The position numbers and the translations under genes were made by a program. From an uncultured Lachnospiraceae bacterium (GTDB taxonomy: Bacteria > Bacillota > Clostridia > Lachnospirales > Lachnospiraceae): a stretch of 64,000 nucleotides of DNA. Each line of letters opens with the position of its first letter. Position 1 is the first letter of the stretch. The stretch lies in contig CANRFJ010000002.1 of assembly GCA_947629865.1 (NCBI GenBank), positions 124,001-188,000 of the forward strand, given 5' to 3'. Shown here in pieces: positions 19,068-26,040 of the stretch. A model generated the notes under the pieces. It was not told the DNA's origin, did no database searches, and saw only the letters and a list, made by a program, of their open reading frames with translations.

Positions 19068-19229
19068 AGTCAGTTGTTGAGGCTGCGGCAGTCGCTTTGC
19101 AAATATTATTTGTCAGAGTGGCTGCCTTTGTTTTGGGAAAAGTCGCCTCCTGCGAGCAAAAAACACCCTGCCTGTCCCGCCGTTCATAACCAAATCTGTC
19201 CCGTTTGTGACAAATTAAATATTATTTCC

Positions 19230-19257
19230 TTGTTATAGAATAAAGTGATGGTATAAT
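19230..19257 (+). promoter_or_regulatory. Promoter of exported protein gene at 19293
   Basis: TTGTTA, a 16-base spacer and perfect TATAAT (19252-19257), 36 bases before the ATG. Confidence 0.6.
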
Positions 19258-19292
19258 GTGAAAAAAAACGGAAGATTTGGAGGAGAAAGAAA

Positions 19293-20294
19293 ATGAGAAG
19301 TAAAATAAGAAGTAAAATAACAGCGCTTTTAGTGATTCTATCAATGGTACTGTCGTCGTGGGTAATTGTGCCGATGGATACAGTTAGGGCAGAGACGGAT
19401 TCTGACACAGAGGTAGTAAAAACCTGTACCTGTAACTTTAATGGGATTGAACGGACTTTAACTGTAACTAGAGATGGTGTCACTTGGTTAAAAGTAGGAC
19501 ATGAAGGTTCCATGTATATATGGAATAATACTTTGGATGTTGGATTTGATATGTATGGTACAATTTGGATTCATGACGGAGATAATTTTATAGCTTGGTG
19601 GAACTATGATTTAGAGAAAGATACCGTAATCTTTGTGCATTTTTTTACTAAATTAGATAATGAAGGCCATGAATCATCTATTGATAATGTTGAATCATTA
19701 GTATTTGATGATAACAACAAATTTGTTGTGGGATATAAAACTACTGATTCCGATGAAATTAAACCCATACTTACTTATGCTCAAATCAAAAATGAATTGG
19801 AAATTTCAAACAATTCAAATTCATTAGCACCCACGTCAGCTCCCACAGCGACGCCAACCCCTGCGCCGGCAGTCCCCTCGCTTCCTGAAGCAATCCCGAC
19901 CGCTGATCCCACAGCTGTGCCGGAACCCTCTGTCAATGATTCGGAAAGCACGGTCTCCTCCGTATCCGCCAGAGTTTCCATAAAAAAACAGGCTTCGTAT
20001 ACCTGTCTCTATTCGGGAGGCAGACTGATAAGCAAATTTGCGCTCAGCAAAAAAGGCGTGCTCAAATTCAAAGGTGGGAAAAGTCGTAAGTATAAGGGCG
20101 TAAAAAAGGCCGGATTTATAAAGAAAAGCAGAAATCTCATTTTTATGACGAAAAAAGGGGCCGTCTATACGGTTTCTACCAAAGGCAAGAAGAAAACGAT
20201 ACTCAAAAAGGGAGCGAAGAAACTTATCTTCAAGGAAAAGTTTGTCACCAGAGTAAAAAAGAAAAAGGGTTCTATCCGCGTCACCGGAAAGTAG
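19293..20294 (+). CDS. Exported protein with Pro/Thr linker and Lys-rich C-terminal domain
   Basis: A 333-residue exported protein. A signal peptide ends near TVRAETDS (about residue 34). Residues 40-165 form an unknown aromatic-rich domain; 170-215 are a Pro/Thr/Ala linker; 225-333 are a strongly basic, beta-strand-like domain rich in GKK/KKG. AGGAGAAAG precedes the ATG. DNA of the N-terminal domain (19400-19810) is clearly AT-rich, while the linker and tail match the GC-richer surroundings, suggesting a chimeric gene. The last residues IRVTGK and the stop fall inside a repeated palindromic element. No sorting signal is visible. Confidence 0.7.
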   Translation: MRSKIRSKITALLVILSMVLSSWVIVPMDTVRAETDSDTEVVKTCTCNFNGIERTLTVTRDGVTWLKVGHEGSMYIWNNTLDVGFDMYGTIWIHDGDNFIAWWNYDLEKDTVIFVHFFTKLDNEGHESSIDNVESLVFDDNNKFVVGYKTTDSDEIKPILTYAQIKNELEISNNSNSLAPTSAPTATPTPAPAVPSLPEAIPTADPTAVPEPSVNDSESTVSSVSARVSIKKQASYTCLYSGGRLISKFALSKKGVLKFKGGKSRKYKGVKKAGFIKKSRNLIFMTKKGAVYTVSTKGKKKTILKKGAKKLIFKEKFVTRVKKKKGSIRVTGK

Positions 20295-20302
20295 GGGACG
20301 CG
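20274..20302. repeat. Palindromic direct repeat, copy 1 (gene 3' end)
   Basis: A 29-base unit starting ATCCGCGTCACCGG and ending GGGGACGCG. It contains the inverted arms CGCGTC and GACGCG around a 14-base loop, a REP-like hairpin. This copy supplies the final codons and stop of the exported protein gene. Confidence 0.7.
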
Positions 20303-20573
20303 AGATATTTCGTGAACTGTAGATGTAAACAGTTTAACACAAAGTAGGGCGTCTGCCTCTGACAAGGGATTACAGCCATATATACTGCAATCTCCGTGTG
20401 GTTTTTGCAAATTTTCACCGAAAAAATTAAAATCTGGGATTGACAGTACGGGAAAAAAGGCTTATTCTTGACAATAAGAAATGGGTTCTTACCGTGCAGT
20501 GTTTTCACTCAAGCGGGCTGCTCGTTTCTTTTTTTATTGCCAGAATGTCATAAAGATGCTTGCGCAGGCGCAT
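20303..20573. other. Gene-free stretch between the two repeat copies
   Basis: No supported gene. It contains small hairpins (ACTGT-agatgta-ACAGT near 20317; CTTATT-cttgac-AATAAG near 20461) and several T-runs, but no clear terminator. It may be debris of a degraded gene copy, because both ends carry the same repeat. Confidence 0.4.
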
Positions 20574-20602
20574 ATCCGCGTCACCGGAAAGTAGGGGACG
20601 CG
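20574..20602. repeat. Palindromic direct repeat, copy 2
   Basis: Identical over 29 bases to copy 1 and exactly 300 bases downstream. It carries the same CGCGTC/GACGCG arms but here lies outside any gene, just before the tRNA-Pro gene. Confidence 0.7.
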
Positions 20603-20643
20603 TGATAGTTCCTCTTTGTCAGAGTGCCCGCAGGCAAAAAAAA

Positions 20644-20717
20644 TCGAGGTGACAGGATTTGAACCTGCGACCTCTGCGTCCCGAACGCAGCGCTATACCA
20701 AACTTAGCCACACCTCG
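20644..20717 (-). tRNA. tRNA-Pro (anticodon CGG)
   Basis: The minus strand folds as a cloverleaf: acceptor CGAGGTG with CACCTCG, D stem GCTA/TAGC, anticodon stem CTGCG/CGCAG around loop TTCGGGA (anticodon CGG), T stem GCAGG/CCTGT around TTCAAAT, discriminator A73. CCA is not encoded; a run of T follows directly and may end transcription. Confidence 0.95.
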
Positions 20718-20747
20718 ATATTCAATGGGATTCCCACTGACTAGTTT

Positions 20748-20776
20748 ACTATATAACATCTTTGCAAAAAAGTCAA
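20748..20776 (-). promoter_or_regulatory. tRNA-Pro promoter
   Basis: On the minus strand TTGACT, a 17-base spacer and TATAGT, about 30 bases before the tRNA 5' end. Confidence 0.7.
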
Positions 20777-20879
20777 TATGTTTTTTGCTTGAGTTTCCGC
20801 AATGTAATATTACTTCTACAAAACAAAAAGAGCAACCATTCCGATTGCTCCCATGTCAATGCAATATTTCCCTTACACT

Positions 20880-21224
20880 TTATTCTTTTGAGAATTCTTC
20901 CGGTTCCGGCAGTGGTTTTTCAAACAGTTCCATCAAATCATGGTTCGCACCTACATTTGTTACTTCAAAGTGGTTCAGGCATTTTCCAAGCCACGGAAAC
21001 TCCTTTCCCATATCATAAACAAGATCAAAAATTTCCAAATCTGTTGTCCTGTACTCAGAGTGATATCCTGAATACTGTTCATGTGAAAAATGTCGTCCAA
21101 GAAGATAATTTTTTATCTTGCGGTATGCACCTCTCGGATTTTTCTCCGAATAATATTTTTCTAAATCCTTTACACACAAATCAAAATAAAGTGCCTTATA
21201 ACGCTTCACTTCCCGCCTTGCCAC
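20880..21224 (-). CDS. VapD-like toxin (predicted endoribonuclease)
   Basis: A 114-residue protein resembling VapD: an early YKALYFDL strand with Asp, the central YRKIKNYLLGRHFSHEQYSGYHS, and KEFPWLGKCLNHFEVTNVGANHDLMELF, which parallels the AKQFPWF...NDL segment of VapD. VapD proteins have a Cas2-like ferredoxin fold and act as ribonuclease toxins. The start is GTG, its G shared with the TAG stop of the upstream gene, so the pair is translationally coupled. The DNA is AT-richer than the housekeeping genes, and the pair lies beside a tRNA gene, consistent with acquired DNA. Activity is not shown by sequence alone. Confidence 0.6.
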   Translation of the reverse strand: MARREVKRYKALYFDLCVKDLEKYYSEKNPRGAYRKIKNYLLGRHFSHEQYSGYHSEYRTTDLEIFDLVYDMGKEFPWLGKCLNHFEVTNVGANHDLMELFEKPLPEPEEFSKE

Positions 21225-21559
21225 TATGCCACGCTTTCTCTTTTTGTATAATGGTACAGAACGTCCTCGACAGTAAAATCTTCCTCATTTTCACCGTCAT
21301 CACTGTTATACCATATCCACTTTGTTACATAGTCCATAAACCATGCCTTTTCCTTCAAGGATGTTATGATATATCCAAACGAACCGTAATCCTTTGGATG
21401 ACCACTTCCATAGAAAACAACCGTACCGTCCGGCCGTTCCTCTTTTCTTAGATGATATCTGTCAAAGGTCTGGGTAAGCGCCCGGTAAATGCTGTCTGTG
21501 CTGTATCGGTGCTCCTGATTGATTTTATTGTCGTCCATTTTGATCTCCAGTTTGAGCAT
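21224..21559 (-). CDS. Putative antitoxin partner of the VapD-like toxin
   Basis: A 111-residue acidic protein directly upstream of and overlapping the VapD-like gene by one base. No family was recognised; there is a compact centre (GTVVFYGSGHPKDYGSFGYI) and an acidic segment (DDGENEEDFTVED) typical of proteins that bind a basic partner. AGGAGGGG lies five bases before the ATG. Its role as antitoxin is inferred from order, overlap and size only; it could equally be a second structural subunit. A TATAAT is present upstream on the minus strand, but the -35 is weak. Confidence 0.5.
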   Translation of the reverse strand: MLKLEIKMDDNKINQEHRYSTDSIYRALTQTFDRYHLRKEERPDGTVVFYGSGHPKDYGSFGYIITSLKEKAWFMDYVTKWIWYNSDDGENEEDFTVEDVLYHYTKRESVA

Positions 21560-21819
21560 ACCATCCCCTCCTTTGGTGTTGTTTTCAGATACAAAATTCT
21601 TTTTTTATTATACAAAAAAAATCAAAAGAAATCTACTCATATTTATAAATTGTTTATACAAAAACCATATGCAATATGATATAATGAACATGATTTTTAT
21701 GTCCAAACTTCATGCTTAAATATATTTTTACTGCATGGATATTACTTGTTTTATGATCGTCATAGCGAGGCGGATTCTCGTTATGCTTACAAGAATCATG
21801 AAAGGAACTATTATCTATT

Positions 21820-22674
21820 ATGAACACTTTTTTAGACGTTACCGCAGTCCCGCGGCTCGTCGTCACCCACATGCCCTACAAAGCGCTGTTAAAATCCATT
21901 GGCGGCGGAGTACTTGAACCTTGGCAGGTCATTCTCGGTATTGCGGGAGTGATTGTTATCTGTATTCTCTTTATCCTTTTCATGTGGGGGATCATCAGCT
22001 TCTTTACGTGGAAAAATGACGTAATGCATGGAAAGAATGTCCCAGAAACCCAAAAGAGCCTTACAAAGACGCAGCATTTCATTCTTGCCGCCAGCTCGCC
22101 GACCATTGCAAACAATTATAAATGTGTCATCGATATCTGGAATACCCGACAATCGGAAGCCGGAAAACAGCGTGCTGTCACATTGTATGAATGGGGCTGG
22201 GGAAAACTTACCTGTGAAAACGCAAAAAAATGTGCCGAGGACTGTATGACGTCCGGCTATAACAGCAAATACGAAGAATACTGCAATGCCACATCCTCTG
22301 AACACTTAAGGATATTAAGGACATTATGGGGATTTACAGATTTTCAGATGAAACTGTTAGAGGAAATGAAACAAAAATATCCGAAGCAGGGAATGATTGG
22401 CTGGGATCTCGTGCGCGCTCTCTCCGTCGTCGGAGGTGCATATATGGGAGGCTGCATGGAATATGAGGAGGCTTCTGAAATCGCGCTGAAAGCCTGCCGA
22501 CTTCTACAGGAAAATTTCTCCTCATGGGACGACATGGTCGGAAGCTACACACTTGGCTACCAGTTCTGGCGAGGCAAAAGAAAGACGGATCGCCTGAAAT
22601 ATTATAAAAAGCTGAGAAAAAGCTGGATTTATAATATCGCATGGGACACTCCGCTGAAGGAGACAGAGCTGTAA
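21820..22674 (+). CDS. DUF1266 membrane protein
   Basis: A 284-residue protein with one membrane helix (about residues 36-60) and a C-terminal DUF1266 domain: GWDLVRALSVVGGAYMGGCMEYEEA, then LLQENFSSWDDMVGSYTLGYQFW. DUF1266 proteins are of unknown function and are often found in variable regions near contact-dependent or polymorphic-toxin genes. AAGGA lies about 13 bases before the ATG, longer than usual, so the start is less certain. It stands alone between the divergent VapD pair and the AAA ATPase gene. Confidence 0.75.
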   Translation: MNTFLDVTAVPRLVVTHMPYKALLKSIGGGVLEPWQVILGIAGVIVICILFILFMWGIISFFTWKNDVMHGKNVPETQKSLTKTQHFILAASSPTIANNYKCVIDIWNTRQSEAGKQRAVTLYEWGWGKLTCENAKKCAEDCMTSGYNSKYEEYCNATSSEHLRILRTLWGFTDFQMKLLEEMKQKYPKQGMIGWDLVRALSVVGGAYMGGCMEYEEASEIALKACRLLQENFSSWDDMVGSYTLGYQFWRGKRKTDRLKYYKKLRKSWIYNIAWDTPLKETEL

Positions 22675-22761
22675 GCTGAGCCGCCCTACATAAAACGATA
22701 TTCATGAATTTTCATACGCGTTCTTAGCGGATTCAAACCGCAATAAAATACAATATTTGAA

Positions 22762-22838
22762 AGTTTTGCGGTTTGTAATCGCAAAACTGATTGATTTTTG
22801 TAAATTTTGCGGTATACTATTTTATAGATATTTTGCGG
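22762..22838 (+). promoter_or_regulatory. Promoter with three TTTTGCGG motifs and a hairpin
   Basis: TTGATT (22791-22796), a 16-base spacer and TATACT (22813-22818) form the promoter. TTTTGCGG occurs at 22764-22771, 22805-22812 (inside the spacer) and 22831-22838 (between -10 and RBS). The first is also the left arm of a perfect 9-base hairpin AGTTTTGCG/CGCAAAACT (22762-22788). The arrangement suggests operator sites. Confidence 0.55.
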
Positions 22839-22853
22839 ATGGAGGTGGCGATT

Positions 22854-24056
22854 ATGATTTACAGGCCCATGTATGTGGATAAGATAATGGCTTATGCAGA
22901 CACCCCGTTTGTAAAGGTACTTACCGGGGTTCGCCGCTGCGGAAAGTCTACGATACTTAAAATGATTATGGAAAAACTGCAAACGGAGCGGAACATTCCT
23001 GCAAACCGTATTGTAAGCTGCCACTATGATTCGATGGAATACGGGGATATGACGGCGAAGCAGATGTATGCGCACCTGAAAGGGCAGCTTTCGCCTAACG
23101 GAAAAACCTATCTGTTTCTTGATGAGGTTCAGGAAATCAATGGATGGGAAAAAGTTGTAAACTCTTTGGCTTCGGACTTTGATGTGGATTTGTATGTGAC
23201 AGGTTCCAATTCCCGTATGATGTCCTCGGAAATTTCCACTTACCTGACCGGAAGGTATGTTGCGTTCCGTATTTTCACCCTGTCTTTTTCCGAATATCTG
23301 ATGTTTAAGGAAAAATACGATGAGGTTGGCAATCCGAGAACGGAGCTTGCAGATTATGTCCGGTTGGGCGGTTTCCCGGCGACGCATTTGCAAAAGTATT
23401 CACAGGACGAGGTTTACACGATTGTTCGTGATATTTATAACTCAACCATTTTCTCTGATATTGTGAAGCGGAACCAAGTCAGGAAAATAGATCAGTTGGA
23501 ACGGGTGGTCAAATACACTTTCCAGAATGTCGGCAACGCATTTTCCGCAAAGTCGGTTTCGGATTACCTAAAATCGGAGCACAGGACATTGGATAACGAG
23601 ACGGTGTACAGTTATCTCGAAAAATTGGAAAAAGCCTATCTTCTTCACCGCTGTTCACGGTATGATTTACAGGGGAAGGAAATTTTGAAAACACAGGAAA
23701 AGTTTTATCTTGCAGATAACTCCCTGCGGTACAGCATTCTCGGTTACAACGCCGACAGCATCGCCGCAAGCCTTGAAAATATCGTATACTTGGAACTTTG
23801 CCGCAGAGGATATGCCGTTTATGTTGGCAAGGCAGGCGGCGGGGAAATTGACTTTGTGGCAACGAGGCAAAATGAAAAAATTTATGTTCAGGTTACGCAG
23901 GAGATAAACTCCGAAAAAACAGAAAAAAGGGAATACAACTGTCTGCTTAAAATACGTGACAATTATCCCAAATATGTACTCAGGTCAGATGAATTTGCGG
24001 GCGGGAACTATGAGGGCATCAAGACAATGCACATCGCGGATTTCCTTATTAGTTAG
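22854..24056 (+). CDS. AAA_14 / DUF4143 ATPase
   Basis: A 400-residue AAA ATPase: Walker A GVRRCGKST near residue 25, Walker B TYLFLDEVQE near residue 84, the sensor TGSNSRMMSSE, then DUF4143 with a PD-(D/E)XK-like end (GGGEIDFVA...KIYVQVTQEI). This widespread, often multicopy family has no established function; the nuclease-like tail suggests DNA processing. GGAGGTGG precedes the ATG at 22854; a longer frame from 22791 would include the promoter. It stands alone and has its own promoter. Confidence 0.85.
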   Translation: MIYRPMYVDKIMAYADTPFVKVLTGVRRCGKSTILKMIMEKLQTERNIPANRIVSCHYDSMEYGDMTAKQMYAHLKGQLSPNGKTYLFLDEVQEINGWEKVVNSLASDFDVDLYVTGSNSRMMSSEISTYLTGRYVAFRIFTLSFSEYLMFKEKYDEVGNPRTELADYVRLGGFPATHLQKYSQDEVYTIVRDIYNSTIFSDIVKRNQVRKIDQLERVVKYTFQNVGNAFSAKSVSDYLKSEHRTLDNETVYSYLEKLEKAYLLHRCSRYDLQGKEILKTQEKFYLADNSLRYSILGYNADSIAASLENIVYLELCRRGYAVYVGKAGGGEIDFVATRQNEKIYVQVTQEINSEKTEKREYNCLLKIRDNYPKYVLRSDEFAGGNYEGIKTMHIADFLIS

Positions 24057-24143
24057 GAAAATTTTCGCCTTTCCAAAAAACAATATGGCGTGTGAAGTAA
24101 GCCCTGTGAAAACACATCAGCGAATTTTATCGCTTTGTGCGTC

Positions 24144-24172
24144 TTGTGCTTTTAGTGGAAATTGTTTACAAT
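24144..24172 (+). promoter_or_regulatory. Promoter of Ig-like exported protein gene
   Basis: TTGTGC, a 17-base spacer and TACAAT (24167-24172), about 85 bases before the ATG. Confidence 0.5.
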
Positions 24173-24256
24173 AATAAGAGAAAGAGCAATTACCCGGCCG
24201 GCGGCTGAAGACAGGCGCGGCTGTGCGGGGCGCACCCGCTGAAAGGAGGAAAGCAC

Positions 24257-25279
24257 ATGAAGCGCATAAAGAGAACAGGCTGCCTTTTGCTCGCACTGGC
24301 GTTAGTCCTTACCATTGACGGGGGGACGGTCGCAGCGGGAAAGAATAAGGCAAAACTGAACAAGAAAAATCTCACGCTCTATGTGGGAAAGACGGCGAAA
24401 CTGAAGGTGAAAAATAACAAAAAGAAGGTAAAGTGGTTCTCCTCAAAAAAGAAAGTAGCCTCTGTGACAAAGAAGGGAAAGGTCACGGCCAAAAAGGCGG
24501 GGAAGGCAGTCATTACCGCGAAGATTGGAAAGAAAAAGTTAAAATGCCGCGTCACGGTGAAAAAGAAAAAGCAGGTCTATAAGACCTGTATGGTAGAAAA
24601 CTTTGAGAGTTATGCGTCGGGGACGAACTGGGCGAATTATACGCTGGGGGAGGGCCTTACCAGCGGCGGAGATGAAAAACCCCACTATCTGGCGGCCGGA
24701 GAGACTATGCAGGTGGTGGCGGATCCGGAAGATCCGTCCAACAAAGTACTGAAGGTAGTGCCGAAGTTCTACAGCTTCTGTCCGGTCTTTACCGTGAATC
24801 TGGAAAAACTTACCGGCGCAGCGGGAAAACTGGGGGACTATGCCGGAATCCGCGTCAGGGTTCGGGTTGTCAGCGACGCCACCCGGCATGTTGGCATCGG
24901 GCTGAATTCATTTTTCGGCAATGCCGGAACCATCAACAAAAAATACGCCTTTAACACCTATACTACGGAAAAGGACGCTCTGCCGGCGGAACGGGAATAT
25001 TACAAATTCTATTATACAAAGGGAATGGTGACAGGCGAGACGCCGGAAGACGGCGAGATGCCGCAGGTGAAGAATGGAAAGAGCATGAAAGGGCACAAGC
25101 TCTCTGAGAAAAATTCCAATGCCGGTTTTGCGGTGAAGACATTGCTGTTCAATAAAAATCTGACAGCGGCGCTGCGCGGCCAGAGCGCTTTTGATTTTGT
25201 GGTGGGCGGCAGTTACGGCCCGGCCAACGAGGAGTACCTGGCCTGGTATCTTGATGATGTGCAGTTGATTTACAAATAG
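24257..25279 (+). CDS. Exported Ig-like (BIG2) protein with C-terminal jelly-roll-like domain
   Basis: A 340-residue exported protein. The signal peptide ends near GGTVAAG (about residue 29). Residues 33-105 form a very Lys-rich bacterial Ig-like domain with the BIG2 pattern VKWFSSKKKVASVTKKGKV...AGKAVITAK. The remaining 230 residues look like a beta-sandwich (FESYASGTNWANY...YLAWYLDDVQLIYK), similar in style to carbohydrate-binding modules. GAAAGGAGG precedes the ATG. No LPXTG or dockerin is visible; the basic Ig domain may hold it to the wall. Confidence 0.75.
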   Translation: MKRIKRTGCLLLALALVLTIDGGTVAAGKNKAKLNKKNLTLYVGKTAKLKVKNNKKKVKWFSSKKKVASVTKKGKVTAKKAGKAVITAKIGKKKLKCRVTVKKKKQVYKTCMVENFESYASGTNWANYTLGEGLTSGGDEKPHYLAAGETMQVVADPEDPSNKVLKVVPKFYSFCPVFTVNLEKLTGAAGKLGDYAGIRVRVRVVSDATRHVGIGLNSFFGNAGTINKKYAFNTYTTEKDALPAEREYYKFYYTKGMVTGETPEDGEMPQVKNGKSMKGHKLSEKNSNAGFAVKTLLFNKNLTAALRGQSAFDFVVGGSYGPANEEYLAWYLDDVQLIYK

Positions 25280-25293
25280 CATCAGGAAATTTC

Positions 25294-25683
25294 TTATGCG
25301 TCGGCTTTTTTTGAGGCCTTTTGCATGAAGGAGTCTTCGTTGATAATAAAGCGTTCGTGGCGGCCGCCGCCAATCAGACCGGTCTCATCGCTTGCCGTGA
25401 TCCGGAATACCAGACGGCGGCCGTCAATTTCAATCAGCTCGCTCTCGCAGGTGACTGTGAGGCCGCAGGGGGTAGGGGCGTCGTGCGTGATGTCCAGACG
25501 GGTGCCCACGCTGCCCTGTCCCTCCTCCAGAAAAGGGGCAATACTTGTCCAGGCCGTCCTTTCCATCAAGGCGGCCATCGCCGGAGTGCCGAACACGTCC
25601 AGTGTGCCGCTTCCCATCGCGCGCGCAGTGCAGGCGTCGTCCACGACGATATGTTGTTTTCCTCGGATTCCGGTTTTCAGCAT
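25294..25683 (-). CDS. FlK-like hotdog thioesterase
   Basis: A 129-residue single hotdog-fold protein. The spacing of Thr33, Glu41 and His67 (8 and 26 residues apart) equals that of the catalytic T42-E50-H76 of fluoroacetyl-CoA thioesterase FlK, and the local motifs FGTPAMAALMERTAW and ITHDAPT match the family. Homologues are common in gut clostridia and are unlikely to be specific for fluoroacetyl-CoA; a general short acyl-CoA thioesterase is more plausible. GAGGAG precedes the ATG. It is convergent with the Ig-like gene, 14 bases apart, with no terminator between. Confidence 0.85.
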   Translation of the reverse strand: MLKTGIRGKQHIVVDDACTARAMGSGTLDVFGTPAMAALMERTAWTSIAPFLEEGQGSVGTRLDITHDAPTPCGLTVTCESELIEIDGRRLVFRITASDETGLIGGGRHERFIINEDSFMQKASKKADA

Positions 25684-26025
25684 AATTTCACAACTCCTCT
25701 ATTTCTATTTCAGAATAATCTGTGTTTTTCCAAACTATATCACAAAAAACGATGTCCGGCAACCCCCGGCGCAGAGGGCGTGGAGTCCTGTGCGCAGACG
25801 GGAGCGCCAAAGGGAAAGAGCGGCTGGTAATCCAGCCGCCCTTTGAAAGAGGAGTTTTATGAAAAAATATCAAATATTAGAAATTGGCATTTCTTTACTG
25901 TAAGTATCTTAACTTACGACCTTAGTATACGGCCTAATTGTGACGCAAATGTGTTCAAAACAATAAAAAGTGTGAAAAAAATGTGAATTTTTACCAATAT
26001 TTAGAAATAAATTGCGGGCCGCGTC
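25684..26025. other. Intergenic stretch with hairpins and a 14-codon reading frame
   Basis: No ordinary gene. It contains a CGGCTGG-taat-CCAGCCG hairpin near 25823, a 14-codon reading frame with a good ribosome site (25859-25903) and a GTAAGT-atctta-ACTTAC hairpin just after that frame, then AT-rich DNA. Confidence 0.5.
25859..25903 (+). CDS. Possible 14-residue peptide
   Basis: AGAGGAG is spaced six bases from an ATG that opens MKKYQILEIGISLL and stop. A small hairpin (GTAAGT/ACTTAC) begins at the stop. The layout is like a leader peptide, but no gene follows on this strand, so it may be a remnant or chance. Confidence 0.2.
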   Translation: MKKYQILEIGISLL

Positions 26026-26040
26026 CTATGTCAGGGCCCG
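26015..26040 (-). terminator. Weak terminator of the LRR-VWA-MoxR operon
   Basis: On the minus strand CGGGCC and GGCCCG pair around a 14-base loop that contains the MoxR stop, followed by an AT-rich run (AATTTATTTC) with few consecutive T. Confidence 0.35.

Noticed and set aside
20719..24180. Prophage or integrative element in tRNA-Pro
   Set aside because: No integrase, phage structural gene or duplicated tRNA end was seen, so only accessory DNA is claimed.
25823..25840. CGGCTGG/CCAGCCG hairpin as terminator or promoter of the thioesterase gene
   Set aside because: No T-run follows on either strand and its position upstream of the thioesterase start does not fit a terminator for it.
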